64,000 bases of DNA from Ignavibacterium sp. (GCF_025998815.1 NZ_AP026678.1:992001-1056000); one strand, 5' to 3'; counted from the stretch's first letter, positions 29,003 to 39,643 are shown. Numbers and translations are program-made. Notes: a model not told the origin generated them from the sequence alone.

Positions 29003-29003
29003 T

Positions 29004-30572
29004 TTACTTTGGCTCCATAGTAATTACAGGTAAAATCATTTCCTCCATAGAAATTCCCCCGTGCTGAAAAGTATCCTTGTAATAAGATAAATATTTGTGA
29101 TAATCAGTTGGATAAACGAAATAATAATCTTCTTTTGCTATGATGTAATTTATTGTTACTCCGCGTTTTGGTAATTTGTAATCAGAAGCATTTTTCACAA
29201 AGACTGCATTCTTGTTATCTGCTTTTAAATTTCGTCCGTACTTAAATCTTAAATTTGTTGATGCTTCTCTGTCACCCAAAACTTTAGCACCTCGCAAACA
29301 GCGAATGCTTCCATGGTCAGTTGTAACAATTAATTTAACCTTATCCATTTTAGCCAATGCTTTGAATGATGCAAAAAGAGATGAATGTGTAAACCAACTA
29401 TTAGTTAAAGAGCGATAAGCTGCTTCATCAGGTGCAATTTCTTTTAATATGTCTGAATCCGATCTTCCGTGAGCAATCATATCCAGAAAGTTAACCACAA
29501 CAGCTGTTAGTTGATTGTTCTTGTATGAATAAATATTTTGTTCAAAATTTCTTCCCACTTCGGGATCAATTATCTTAATATACTTAAACTCATTTTTGAG
29601 CTTAATTCTTTTTCTGTCCAAAAGTAATTTGAATAAATCTTTCTCATATTTATTCATACTGTTTTCATCTTCACTTCCGCTCATCCATAAATCAGGATAA
29701 TATTTTTCAATATCTGCAGGAAATAATCCGCTGAATAATGCATTGCGGGAATATGGTGTTGCTGTCGGAAGAATCGAGTAATAGAAATCCTTTTCAATTT
29801 TGAAGTACTCTGATAAATGTTGCTCCATTATAAGCCACTGATCCATCCGAAGGCAATCTATCACAATATAAAAGACTGAAGTATTTTCATCCCGTAAATT
29901 TTTGAATAGATATTTTTCAGGAATTTCAGGACTTAAAGTCGGGACATCAGGTTTACCCAAGGATTGCAACCATTCAGGATAATTTCTTTCTACAAATTTT
30001 GAAAACTCTTTGTTGGCTTCTCTGTATAAGTCTGACAAGGTTTCTTTAAGTCCAAGTTCAGGGTGCTTATCGAGTTCAATTGACCAGTTAACAAGTTTTA
30101 GATAAATATCAATCCATTCATCGTATTCCAATCCGCCGAGAAGTTTTTGAGAAATCAGATTGAAATCATTCAGATAGTCTTTTGCAGCATATTGTCCAAC
30201 GATTTTTTTCGACTCAAGAATTTTTTTGCACACAAGCAATACCTGACTTGGGTTAACCGGCTTGGTAAGATAATCGGATATTTTTCCCCCTATTGCTTCA
30301 TTCATTAAAGATTCTTCTTCTGATTTTGTAATCATCACAACAGGTAAAGCAGAATTAATTTCTTTTATCTTGCTGAGAGTTTCCAAACCACCCATTCCAG
30401 CCATCATCTCATCAAGAAAAATAAGATCGTAAGCTTTTTCTCTTACCATCGACAAAGCATCTTCACCATTAGTTGCAGTATCAACCTCATATCCCTTTTC
30501 GGAGAGGAAAATAATATGAGATCTCAGCAAATCAATTTCGTCGTCAACCCATAGAATTTTTTTCTTATCCAT
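29004..30572 (-). CDS. porX: T9SS response regulator PorX (receiver + PglZ domain)
   Basis: Regulator of type IX secretion. Residues 1-120 are a CheY-like receiver with the acidic pocket (Asp10, Asp11), phospho-acceptor Asp54 in LIFLDEMM, and the Lys in LTKPVN. The rest is a PglZ/alkaline-phosphatase-superfamily domain with YIVIDCLRMDQW, the nucleophile Thr region LPTATPYSRNALFSGLFP, VVNFLDMIAHGRSD and TTDHGSIR. In Porphyromonas and Flavobacterium, PorX is paired with the kinase PorY and its PglZ domain acts as a phosphodiesterase; the metal-ligand motifs look intact here. It lies 6 bp downstream of sprA. porY is not in the window. Confidence 0.93.
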   Translation of the reverse strand: MDKKKILWVDDEIDLLRSHIIFLSEKGYEVDTATNGEDALSMVREKAYDLIFLDEMMAGMGGLETLSKIKEINSALPVVMITKSEEESLMNEAIGGKISDYLTKPVNPSQVLLVCKKILESKKIVGQYAAKDYLNDFNLISQKLLGGLEYDEWIDIYLKLVNWSIELDKHPELGLKETLSDLYREANKEFSKFVERNYPEWLQSLGKPDVPTLSPEIPEKYLFKNLRDENTSVFYIVIDCLRMDQWLIMEQHLSEYFKIEKDFYYSILPTATPYSRNALFSGLFPADIEKYYPDLWMSGSEDENSMNKYEKDLFKLLLDRKRIKLKNEFKYIKIIDPEVGRNFEQNIYSYKNNQLTAVVVNFLDMIAHGRSDSDILKEIAPDEAAYRSLTNSWFTHSSLFASFKALAKMDKVKLIVTTDHGSIRCLRGAKVLGDREASTNLRFKYGRNLKADNKNAVFVKNASDYKLPKRGVTINYIIAKEDYYFVYPTDYHKYLSYYKDTFQHGGISMEEMILPVITMEPK

Positions 30573-30578
30573 CTTTCC

Positions 30579-33500
30579 TCAGTTTATTGTAATGTTAACA
30601 TCAATTCCGGCTTCATTTGTTGTTGTTGGCGGAATTCTCGAAGCGCCTTCAGGAGAAACTGATGAGCGTTTATAAAAAATTGAAAGCGTAACTTTTGAAC
30701 TTATTGTGTATTTGATTCTTGGTTCAATAGTTACTCTTGTTGTTCCATCCTGCGGAATTCCTTCTTCGGTAAAGTTATTCATTTCATATCTTACTACAGA
30801 ATTCTTTGATTGATTATAAGCAAGACTAAATTCAACATCGTTCTTTAATGATACACCAAACAATGGGATTTCAAATCCACTTTTAGAATATTGAAGTGTG
30901 AATCCTATGTCCCGTGAAAAAGTTTCATTAATATTCGTCGTTGTTATTCCGAGATCATAACTGGTTCGAGTACCATATTTTAAGCTACCGGAAAGATTTC
31001 CTTCCCATAACTGACCAAAAGTTAAATTCAATCCTGCTAAAGGTGAAAATCCATAATCAATTTTTTGTGTCTGAATTTCCTCTTTCCCATCACGACTTAA
31101 TTTCCATCCTTCAGTATAGTTTGCTGTGTAACCGTGCTCAAGTGAAACACGTTTAGCTATGGATTTGAAAATTAAAAAGTTTTCTAAACCATCCCAGGTT
31201 ATTCTCCAGTTTGGTCTTGGAATATACTTTGTTACTTTGCTTAAGAACGGAAGCTTTGAAAGAAATGGGAAACTTTCAAATCCTTCCTGAAACGCATTTG
31301 ATAAACTTGAAGCAGCATCACCGGATTGAGGATTATAAAGTTCGTGAACCTTTTTTATACCGCTGTTTGCAACGGACAATAACAAGACTGGTGGGAATGT
31401 AACAAATGATCTTGTTAATGTTCCGGAAGAAGTTATTCCCTGAACAAATAAGTTTCCATTATCATCAACTGAAAGTGTAGTGACTTTATTCAATGACCAG
31501 CCAACTTTCCAGTTGATATCAATTTTAGCACCTTCCCAAAGTGGTCTGGATGTTTTGAAATCAAGATTATTTTTCTGTGAGAAGTTATCGCTAAGATTCG
31601 TTCTAGCTGCAGTTACACGTTTGCCAACATCACCAGAAAGTCCTAACATAAATCCACGGGTAGGACCAGCATCCTCATTGTAAAACAATCCCCAAAAGTT
31701 TGAAAAACCGGTTCCCATTGATTTTAATCCTGATTTGGATAGTTGATTATCATTCGAAAAGCTAATTGAGATTGTTTCATAATCAAAGAATATATTTTTT
31801 GCAACTGTTTTCAGAAATCCTAAAGCCTTTGAAATTGCTGATGGTTTATTCAAATCCTCAGCACTAAGTGAATCAGGCGAATCCGTTTTATTTACAAGAA
31901 GACTGTCTTCATTCTGAATATCCTGACGATTAAGAATTTGTTTTTCCTGATTTATTTGTCTCTGTGTTACATTTTGTTTTTGTTCAGGTTCTTCAGCGAA
32001 CAAAGGAGCAAAAAGTGCTTTCAATCTTAAAGTTAATCCAACATTCGACTTATTATTATAACCCGCACTTCTACCTAATTCTTCCTGTCGTAAATCATAA
32101 TTCCATTGGTATCCGGCAGTATAACCAGCGGTGATTGTGAAAAATTTATTCAGATCGAAAAGAGAAGGAAGTTTTGGTGCTGTTCTGAAATCTATAGACT
32201 GCTGATATCTGAAATCCTTACCAAAGAATTTTCCTCCAATGATGTCGGACCATATTTCACTTTCTGTTCTTTCTCTTCCGTATATATCAGTCTCGAGATT
32301 TGCAAGTGTTGAAGTAATGTTGACATTGTAACTTGTTGTAAGATTTAAAAATCCTCCTTCAGTAACTTTCCAGTTAAATGTCATTCCTCTTGTCGTAGAG
32401 AAATCTCTTGAGACCACTTCATCTGGTTCAGTAAACTGACCAGTCTGTGGATTATATGTGGGTCTGCTCTTACTTGCATTTCTGTTTCGCTTTGCAGTTA
32501 CATTAAGACTAATGTTTTGTGGAAGAAAATAAATCTTAAGATTTGCATAATCTTTAAATAGCTGAATGAACGAACCAAGTATAGGAATATCTGCGATAAC
32601 GATATTATAATCAGGACTTAAGTTCAAACCGTAAGTCATATTTGCATTCCAGACCCAAGCAGTAGATTTTTCTATTGTAGGATTCCTGCTGAAAGTTTTG
32701 TTATAGTTAAATCCAAATGTGAGTGCATTAAATGTATCTCTGATTAACCACCAGGAAGAAGGAATTTTAATTTTAATATTCGAAGCTGACCAGGTATCAG
32801 AAATTGATTCAGTTTCAGTTTCTTCTCTTATTTGTTGAGGAGTTTTAACTCTGCCTGTTGTATCCAAATCATAAATAGTCTGCTGCCTCTGAACAGCTTC
32901 ATCAACTTTAACATCAGTTCCCGGCAAATATAGCGGTTTACCTTTCTGCTCTGTGTGTGAATAATTAATACGAAGGCTACTTTCAGGTAAATTTATTGGT
33001 AGTAGTTTCAAAACATTTAAATCAGTTGAAACCGACCAGTTTGTATTATCTACTCTTGAACCGAACCTTTCAGATAAACGATGGAAGTATGGATCCTTTT
33101 TACTATAAGTAAAATTAACAGTCATCAAATCAGCAAGTTTCAGAGAACTATTAATACTATAAGCCCACCCAGGTGAATCATCAGCACCAACTACACGAAG
33201 TTCATTCACCCAAACTTGTCCTGATAACGGTCCCTGGTTAAAACTATTATCAATATTAAATACGCCAACAGATAAAAATTTAATTGATGTCAGTGTCGGA
33301 TTACCTTTGAAGACATAATAATGTCCCGGTCTTCCTTCAACCGGAATTTTAATAATCTGATTTAATGAATCTCTGGTTGTCTGCTTTATTGCAGTAATTT
33401 TATCAAAATCAATTGTGATTTCATTCCAATCGGGCAGTACTGGTTGACGATATTCATAATAGTTGTTAGTATCACCACCAAAACGGAAATATACTTCCGT

Positions 33501-36500
33501 AGAGTATTGTCGTTGTCCACCAAGTGTATCGCTGTATGAAATCGAGCCGGGAACATCATTCAAATCTCCGTGAATAAACAATTTCATTTGTTTGTAATTA
33601 AAAACATCCAAAGGTCTGAACAAATATTTTACGGCTTCTCTTGATTGACCATCAGGCAGTCCGTTAAGAACTAAACTTAATGATTGTTCATTTCTTAGAA
33701 TATTTTCATCAGGTCTTGTTCTGTCTCTTTCCTGAAATACACCTGGAGGACTTTTATATTCCGGATTTTCCTCAATACTTACAACAGAAATTGACAAGAC
33801 GCTATCATTCTTTACAAGTTTCTGCCATTGACTTCCAACAAGATTAAATTCCGCAATCCTGAAATGAACTTTATTATTTACTCCTGTAGTGAACATTCTA
33901 ATGAATTCAACATTTGAAAAACTTGCCTGTCCTATTGCATTCTTATATTCCTGCAAAGGTATTCTGAATAAATACCAGTTAAATTCGGTTAAACCTCCAC
34001 CAGCAATAAATGGATTGTTCTGCGGAACAGTATCGAGCGGAATTTCGTATCTGAAGAATGCTGTTGCGTTATCCAGAGTTCCGTTTCTGTTAAGGTCTTC
34101 AGTATCAGGTAAACGACCAATGTCGGTTAATACAGCGTTACCTTCAGTTCCATTAATATTGAAATAATCATAAGGATAAGGCGTACTTCCTCGCTGGAAA
34201 AAGAAATTATCTCCGGAAGGATCAGATTTTGTACTGTTATATGTTGTTCTTTCAGCAGCGTCGAATAATCCATCAAGTCCCGTGTCTTCTTTACCCTCAA
34301 CATCAATTGCATCATTTCTGTCTTTGTCTTCGGTATCAAGAATATTATTTGGAATTACATCTTCACTTATTTTACCTAAATCAAGGTAAAGTTTTGCACC
34401 AGGTTCAGCATCAACAATCTGTGCCCAGAATTCAATAAACTCTACATTCTCTTCAATTAAATTATTTGCTGTTGAAGAAAGCACTTTCATATTTCCACCC
34501 CAGACTTTCTGAGGATCGCTCAGGTTTGGTTCCCAGTTATAAGTTCCCGGCGTGTCTGGTAAGAAAACATAATCAAGAACTGTTACTTGTTGATCAGAAC
34601 GTGCAACCTGCTTTCTTTCCCCATAAATTTGCTGTACAGTAAATGGTGATGGTGTTTCATTGAACCAGAATGCTTTACCTTTGTATGGCATTTTTTCCCG
34701 TCGTGAAGTTCCCGGAAGATTAGCTAATGAATCAGGCGCACTTAAATCTTTCCAGGAAGTATATGAAACTCCAACAGGAATTAATCTTTTAGCTCCTTCA
34801 AAATCATCAATGTAAGCAATACTTTTCCCCTGATCTGATGAGATTGTACTTTTCTTTGTATTCGGATCAGGACTCATATAAGCAAATTCACCGCTGAAAT
34901 TAAATGAAGACATTTCTCTTGTAGAAATAACTTTATCAATTGCTTTTGTAACAAATGGCAAATCAGCTGAAGTATTAAAATCAACTCCATAAATTGTATT
35001 GCTTAATGGTTCTTCACCAATTCTTACTTTATCACTTAATGTTTGTTGATTAAGATTGAGAACTGAGAATCCAAGATTTGTTTTCTTTGAGAACTCATAA
35101 ATACCACGAGCACCCAACAATGTTTTTGATGCAAGCTGGAATAAATCATTCTGTTCAAAAGTGATTCTTAGGTTGGCGCCCGGCACAAGAGCAGCACTAT
35201 TTGTAATAGTTAACTGACCACTGTTGTAATCTACACGATAATCAACGCCCTCTTTCAAAGGTCTTCCATCGAGCAAAACTTTAACCGAATTTTCAACAAC
35301 ATTAAATCCGAGCTGATATGTTGCTGATGCAGTACCTGTGCTTTTACCAACAAGAAGCCATTTGTCTTTTTCTTTCTTCTGCTGTGCAAAGGTTTTAGTT
35401 GTATCATAAATATCCTGATAAGTGTATTGACTTAATTCAGATGGAATATTTCTTCCGAATGGCTCTAAGGTGGGGAAAATTATTTCGCCTGTTTCAGGAA
35501 AGACAGTAATGTTTGGTCTGAAGTCGAAAATATTATCTGGATTTGGCTGTTTACTTGCATCAAGTAAATCAAGTCCAAATGCATTCAACAATCTTTTACC
35601 ATTTAATTCTCTTACAGGTTCGCCACCTTCAATTTCGTATTTAATATCAAATTCAAATCCTTCTTCTTTAATATTTCTTACCCCAATCGGATAAATGTTT
35701 TTAAGTTGCAATTTCCACGCTGTTTGATAAAGTGGCTGAAGATTTTTTGGCTTAACAAGTTTTAGAACTAATCTTTTGGTAGTGTTAGTATCACCGGGCG
35801 CAAGCCATTCTCCAAAATATTCATCATCAGCTGTTCCCGGTCCGTTTTCTCTTCCATAAGAAACAGCGATAGCATCATTTTCATTGATGGCAGTTTTAAA
35901 GGTTATAAATCCTGTTTCAGCATGAAGTGTGTAATCAATTCCTTCCTGAAGTAATAGAAATCTTCCTGCTTCTTCAATTCCGGAAACAGGATTGTCAAGA
36001 GGTTGTCTGTATGAATCAGGATATTGTTGATTCCTGCTTATTGGCGGCAATGAAATAAATGCATTTGCTTCACGTTCACGGGACTTATCAGTTGTAATTG
36101 TAGATATAGATTTCCAAACCTGTATTTCAGTTATCAGATACTGATTATTTACTTGCGGAGTCGGATTTCCATAATAGTTATTAAAAATATTTAATGTAGG
36201 GTCAGCGTAAACTGTATCAACAAAATAGTGATTTGTTGAATAATCATAAGCCCGTTTCTGGAATTCGCTAGCAGTTGTTCCACCTGAGACCTCAACTTCT
36301 TTTGTTTCACCTTTCTTCTGACTAGCAATCGTAGTAAGTGTAAAAGGTCCCATTTTGAAAAGTGCTTTGATTCCGAATAGAGCTTCACTACCACCAACAA
36401 GTGGCGAAGTCTGAAGTGAAACATTTCCTGCTTCTATGCTTTGAATTATTTCATCTTCATAACCAGTATATTTTATCTTAAGCTGATTTTCATATTCAAA

Positions 36501-37496
36501 TGTTCTTTCAGTATTCCAGTCAGCACTAATGTTTAACTTATCTCCGATAGTTCCATTCACATTTATCTGAACCTGCTGTTTAAAGTCAGGTTCGTTTCTT
36601 GTATTGCCTAATCTTGAAGCAGTAACACCTTCTGTTGTTTCATTTCTCCAGGCACCATGAATCTGAACAGCACCACCAATTTTCAAACTTATTTTAGGTT
36701 CACCAAAAATACTTAATACACCAACTTTTGGTAAAGGAATTTCAAAGTCAGTAATGCTCTTCATTAATTCCTGAAGACCAACTTTACCTGATTTAAGTTC
36801 GTAAGCATAACCTAAATCTTCCCATTTCTTTCGCTCTTCAACTTTCAACCTTTCCTGAATATATTCTTCAATCGGCATTCTCAGTAATATTTTTGAATCC
36901 TTACCGGCGATAAGTTCTCTTATTTCAACATACTTCCCTGTCGAATCAATTGTAATTTTTCTTTGTTTAAAAGTTGGTGAAGGTTCGACAAAAAACTTAG
37001 AAAGACGTTTTTGTTTTAAGCGAACATAAGGAACATCTTCACGAAAATATCTGAAGTGTTCTAATCGCGCAGTAGAATCCTGAGACCACTGATACAATCT
37101 CAACGAGTCTTTATTAATAATTATTTTTACAGTATCTAAAGCCGATTTAACAGAATCAGTTTTCGTAATTAGAGAATCGCCATTTATAAAGGTTGAATCT
37201 GTTTTATTCTCCAAACCAGTATCTGGTGGTGTATTGTAGAAAGGAATTTTTAATTCATTATTCCCGGATGTAATTGGCGGAACTAATTCATCATTTGATG
37301 AATTCTGTATTTCAGATTGTTGCTGGAGAGTAATCAGATTGAAACAAATATCTCTCCAAATATCCTTATTCATCTGAGATTTTTCAGATGAATTAAACCC
37401 CAGATTTATCCCGGCATAAAAAAGTAACGCTGAACCGAGAATAATCCGGATGAAATCTTTCACGGAATTTTTTAACGCGCGTTTAATGAGGAACAC
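30579..37496 (-). CDS. sprA: T9SS outer-membrane translocon SprA/Sov
   Basis: Very large (2305 aa) outer-membrane barrel that forms the type IX secretion pore; Flavobacterium SprA is about 2400 aa. The N-terminus is read from GTG at 37496 and has a basic stretch and a hydrophobic signal segment (IILGSALLFYAGINLGF), but the exact start is unsure because no strong ribosome site is seen. Marks of the family are EIPLPKVGVLSIFGEPKISLKIGG near residue 255, ADWNTERTFEYENQLKI, repeated SprA middle regions (WVNELRVVGADDSPGWAYS) and alternating amphipathic strands to the C-terminus. porX follows by 6 bp. It secretes proteins with the sorting domains seen elsewhere in the window. Confidence 0.95.
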   Translation of the reverse strand: MFLIKRALKNSVKDFIRIILGSALLFYAGINLGFNSSEKSQMNKDIWRDICFNLITLQQQSEIQNSSNDELVPPITSGNNELKIPFYNTPPDTGLENKTDSTFINGDSLITKTDSVKSALDTVKIIINKDSLRLYQWSQDSTARLEHFRYFREDVPYVRLKQKRLSKFFVEPSPTFKQRKITIDSTGKYVEIRELIAGKDSKILLRMPIEEYIQERLKVEERKKWEDLGYAYELKSGKVGLQELMKSITDFEIPLPKVGVLSIFGEPKISLKIGGAVQIHGAWRNETTEGVTASRLGNTRNEPDFKQQVQINVNGTIGDKLNISADWNTERTFEYENQLKIKYTGYEDEIIQSIEAGNVSLQTSPLVGGSEALFGIKALFKMGPFTLTTIASQKKGETKEVEVSGGTTASEFQKRAYDYSTNHYFVDTVYADPTLNIFNNYYGNPTPQVNNQYLITEIQVWKSISTITTDKSREREANAFISLPPISRNQQYPDSYRQPLDNPVSGIEEAGRFLLLQEGIDYTLHAETGFITFKTAINENDAIAVSYGRENGPGTADDEYFGEWLAPGDTNTTKRLVLKLVKPKNLQPLYQTAWKLQLKNIYPIGVRNIKEEGFEFDIKYEIEGGEPVRELNGKRLLNAFGLDLLDASKQPNPDNIFDFRPNITVFPETGEIIFPTLEPFGRNIPSELSQYTYQDIYDTTKTFAQQKKEKDKWLLVGKSTGTASATYQLGFNVVENSVKVLLDGRPLKEGVDYRVDYNSGQLTITNSAALVPGANLRITFEQNDLFQLASKTLLGARGIYEFSKKTNLGFSVLNLNQQTLSDKVRIGEEPLSNTIYGVDFNTSADLPFVTKAIDKVISTREMSSFNFSGEFAYMSPDPNTKKSTISSDQGKSIAYIDDFEGAKRLIPVGVSYTSWKDLSAPDSLANLPGTSRREKMPYKGKAFWFNETPSPFTVQQIYGERKQVARSDQQVTVLDYVFLPDTPGTYNWEPNLSDPQKVWGGNMKVLSSTANNLIEENVEFIEFWAQIVDAEPGAKLYLDLGKISEDVIPNNILDTEDKDRNDAIDVEGKEDTGLDGLFDAAERTTYNSTKSDPSGDNFFFQRGSTPYPYDYFNINGTEGNAVLTDIGRLPDTEDLNRNGTLDNATAFFRYEIPLDTVPQNNPFIAGGGLTEFNWYLFRIPLQEYKNAIGQASFSNVEFIRMFTTGVNNKVHFRIAEFNLVGSQWQKLVKNDSVLSISVVSIEENPEYKSPPGVFQERDRTRPDENILRNEQSLSLVLNGLPDGQSREAVKYLFRPLDVFNYKQMKLFIHGDLNDVPGSISYSDTLGGQRQYSTEVYFRFGGDTNNYYEYRQPVLPDWNEITIDFDKITAIKQTTRDSLNQIIKIPVEGRPGHYYVFKGNPTLTSIKFLSVGVFNIDNSFNQGPLSGQVWVNELRVVGADDSPGWAYSINSSLKLADLMTVNFTYSKKDPYFHRLSERFGSRVDNTNWSVSTDLNVLKLLPINLPESSLRINYSHTEQKGKPLYLPGTDVKVDEAVQRQQTIYDLDTTGRVKTPQQIREETETESISDTWSASNIKIKIPSSWWLIRDTFNALTFGFNYNKTFSRNPTIEKSTAWVWNANMTYGLNLSPDYNIVIADIPILGSFIQLFKDYANLKIYFLPQNISLNVTAKRNRNASKSRPTYNPQTGQFTEPDEVVSRDFSTTRGMTFNWKVTEGGFLNLTTSYNVNITSTLANLETDIYGRERTESEIWSDIIGGKFFGKDFRYQQSIDFRTAPKLPSLFDLNKFFTITAGYTAGYQWNYDLRQEELGRSAGYNNKSNVGLTLRLKALFAPLFAEEPEQKQNVTQRQINQEKQILNRQDIQNEDSLLVNKTDSPDSLSAEDLNKPSAISKALGFLKTVAKNIFFDYETISISFSNDNQLSKSGLKSMGTGFSNFWGLFYNEDAGPTRGFMLGLSGDVGKRVTAARTNLSDNFSQKNNLDFKTSRPLWEGAKIDINWKVGWSLNKVTTLSVDDNGNLFVQGITSSGTLTRSFVTFPPVLLLSVANSGIKKVHELYNPQSGDAASSLSNAFQEGFESFPFLSKLPFLSKVTKYIPRPNWRITWDGLENFLIFKSIAKRVSLEHGYTANYTEGWKLSRDGKEEIQTQKIDYGFSPLAGLNLTFGQLWEGNLSGSLKYGTRTSYDLGITTTNINETFSRDIGFTLQYSKSGFEIPLFGVSLKNDVEFSLAYNQSKNSVVRYEMNNFTEEGIPQDGTTRVTIEPRIKYTISSKVTLSIFYKRSSVSPEGASRIPPTTTNEAGIDVNITIN

Positions 37497-37557
37497 CTAA
37501 CAGAATATTAAACAATACAGTAGAGGTATTTTTCGATATGACTCCTTTTTTTGTTTG

Positions 37558-37589
37558 AAAAAATAAGCGAAAGTCATAGATATTTTCAA
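37558..37589 (-). promoter_or_regulatory. Candidate promoter of the sprA-porX-tsaE-tsaB-DUF1573-accD run
   Basis: On the minus strand TTG (37589 to 37587) and TATTTTTT (37565 to 37558), 21 bp apart, fit the Bacteroidota -33/-7 pattern with one mismatch in the -7 box, about 60 bp before the sprA start. Eye-found and weak. Confidence 0.35.
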
Positions 37590-37661
37590 GAAAGTACTTT
37601 TTACACATACAAAACATAAAAGTTCTCATAAAATTTTTTAGGTCAAAATTTTAGCTGCTGT

Positions 37662-38159
37662 TTAAAGTTTAGTAAACTTTTTAATCAGCTTTGCATGTTC
37701 AGGAAATTTAGTTATTAAATTTTTTCTGTCTGCAAGTTCAAAATCCTTAAAATCAAATCCTGGTGCAACAGTGCATCCAATCAGAGCAAATGAATTTTTG
37801 TCAGTAAGTTCTGCAGCAAACCAATTATTCTTTGGAATCACAAGCTGAAAAATTTCACTTCCCTTTCCAAAAAGATGTTCAGTCAATTTACCATTTTGAT
37901 CAATTACATATAATTTAACATCACATCCATCATAAAAATGCCATATCTCGTCTGACTTTAATCTGTGGAACAAAGATTTATCTCTTCCGGTCAATAAAAA
38001 GTAAATCGAAGTAGATATATTTTTTTTATTTAACTTCTTTGCGGGAATAGTTTCAGTAAAAAACATTTCGCCGGCACGATAAATTTCGCAATAAAAACCT
38101 CCTTCAGGATGTTTCTGCAATTCCAGTTTATCTATATAATATCTGGCTTTTGAATTCAT
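37662..38159 (-). CDS. Cupin-fold DUF985 family protein
   Basis: Single-domain cupin of the DUF985 (Cupin_5) type: YIDKLELQKHPEGGFYCEIYRA, SIYFLLTGRDKSLFHRLKSDEIWHFYDG, and GCTVAPGFDFKDFELADR are the conserved blocks, with His in FHRLKSDEIWHFY as candidate metal ligands. 165 aa, no signal peptide. Members are predicted sugar-phosphate or small-molecule binding proteins without an agreed role. It stands alone, divergent from the M28 peptidase gene. Confidence 0.88.
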   Translation of the reverse strand: MNSKARYYIDKLELQKHPEGGFYCEIYRAGEMFFTETIPAKKLNKKNISTSIYFLLTGRDKSLFHRLKSDEIWHFYDGCDVKLYVIDQNGKLTEHLFGKGSEIFQLVIPKNNWFAAELTDKNSFALIGCTVAPGFDFKDFELADRKNLITKFPEHAKLIKKFTKL

Positions 38160-38203
38160 AAAATATTTTTTCCTTACAAGTAAGATAAGAATTTATTCTG
38201 ATT

Positions 38204-38232
38204 TTGAATTAACACTACCTTAACTAATTTTG
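38204..38232 (+). promoter_or_regulatory. Promoter of the M28 peptidase gene
   Basis: TTG at 38204-38206 and TAATTTTG at 38225-38232 (exact TAnnTTTG), 18 bp apart. Transcription would begin near 38238, which rules out a start codon at the in-frame TTG at 38230 and supports the ATG at 38254. Confidence 0.5.
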
Positions 38233-38253
38233 CTGAAAAATTTTGGAATAGAA

Positions 38254-39630
38254 ATGTTAAAATTCTCACTACTCATTTCCCTGTTTTTTCTTTCAACAGT
38301 ATTGTCATTTGCTCAGAACGAAAAGATCAACAATTATATTTCTGTTGCAGACACTCTCACCAAAACAGCTTTGAGAGATCGGAAAGGTTATGATTGGTTG
38401 AAAGAACTTTGTGAAATCGGACCAAGACTCAGCGGTTCAGAGAATTCATTAAAAGCAATCTTCTGGGCCGAAAATAAAATGAAACAACTTGGTTTCGACT
38501 CAGTGTGGCTTCAGCCGGTTATGGTTCCTCATTGGGAAAGAGGTGAAAAAGAATTCTGTGCTGTTTACAATGGAAATAATTTTGTAAGAGAGTTAAATAT
38601 CCTTGCTCTCGGAGGGAGTATTTCCACTGATAAAAATGGAATTACAGCAAATGTTATTGAAGTAAAATCTTTTGATGAACTGAAACAAAAATCATCGGAT
38701 GTTAAAGGCAAAATTGTTTTTTTCAGCAGACCAATTGATCAGGGATTGATAAATACTTTTTCCGGTTATGGTTCTGCTGTTGACCAGAGAGTTTATGGTG
38801 CTATCGAAGCCGCTAAGTATGGAGCTGTTGGGGTTGTAATAAGATCAGTTACAACGAAATATGATAATGTTCCTCACACAGGCGTTATGCTTTACGCTGA
38901 TAGTTTACCCAGAATTCCTGCCGCTGCAATTGGTTATCTTGATTCTGATTTTTTAAGTGAACAATTAAAAATAAATCCTGAGCTTTTGTTAAAACTCCGA
39001 TTGAATTGCAGAACATTTGAAGATGCACCGTCATTCAATGTGATTGGTGAAATTAAAGGAACGCAATTGCCTGATGAAGTAATAGTTGTCGGAGGACATT
39101 TCGACAGCTGGGATGTTGGATGCGGTGCTCACGACGACGGCGCCGGATGCATCCAATCTATGGAAGTACTGGATTTATTCAAACGACTTCATATAAAACC
39201 AAAAAGAACTATCAGATGCGTTTTATTCATAAATGAAGAGAATGGTTCTCGTGGCGGAATTGAGTATGGAAAATTTGCTTTATCTTCATCAGAAAAACAT
39301 ATTGCTGCCATTGAAGCTGACAGAGGTGCATTCACTCCCGTCGGATTTTATGTTGATAGTGATTCTTTAACTATAGATAAAATTTCGAGATGGTTGCCTG
39401 TATTTGAAAAAGCTTCAATTGAGTGGATTAAAAAAGGCGGCAGTGGAGTTGATGTCAGCAAGATTAAAAATGCAAAAGCATTACTTGGCTTTGTTCCAGA
39501 TGATCAAAGGTATATGGATTTACATCATTCAGCCAATGATGTTTTTGAAGAAGTTCATCCGAGAGAATTTGAATTAGGCACTGCTGCAATGGCTGTGATG
39601 GTTTATCTTTTAAGTGAAGAAGGTTTGTAG
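38254..39630 (+). CDS. Secreted M28-family zinc peptidase
   Basis: Exported dizinc exopeptidase (aminopeptidase or carboxypeptidase Q-like). The signal peptide is MLKFSLLISLFFLSTVLSFAQ. A PA-type inserted domain (about residues 120-250) precedes the catalytic part with all metal ligands visible: GGHFDSWD (His, Asp), GAHDDGAGC (Asp), NEENGSRGG (catalytic Glu and ligand), EADRGAF (Asp) and DLHHSANDVFEEV (His). Length and order fit plasma glutamate carboxypeptidase-like M28 enzymes. No T9SS sorting domain, so probably periplasmic. Confidence 0.9.
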   Translation: MLKFSLLISLFFLSTVLSFAQNEKINNYISVADTLTKTALRDRKGYDWLKELCEIGPRLSGSENSLKAIFWAENKMKQLGFDSVWLQPVMVPHWERGEKEFCAVYNGNNFVRELNILALGGSISTDKNGITANVIEVKSFDELKQKSSDVKGKIVFFSRPIDQGLINTFSGYGSAVDQRVYGAIEAAKYGAVGVVIRSVTTKYDNVPHTGVMLYADSLPRIPAAAIGYLDSDFLSEQLKINPELLLKLRLNCRTFEDAPSFNVIGEIKGTQLPDEVIVVGGHFDSWDVGCGAHDDGAGCIQSMEVLDLFKRLHIKPKRTIRCVLFINEENGSRGGIEYGKFALSSSEKHIAAIEADRGAFTPVGFYVDSDSLTIDKISRWLPVFEKASIEWIKKGGSGVDVSKIKNAKALLGFVPDDQRYMDLHHSANDVFEEVHPREFELGTAAMAVMVYLLSEEGL

Positions 39631-39643
39631 AGAAAGAAAATAA

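Noticed and set aside
36191-36424. Second minus-strand frame inside sprA
   Set aside because: Fully contained in sprA in another frame, with no start context.
38230-38254. TTG start of the M28 peptidase at 38230
   Set aside because: It falls inside an exact TAnnTTTG promoter box, and the ATG at 38254 begins directly with the signal peptide.
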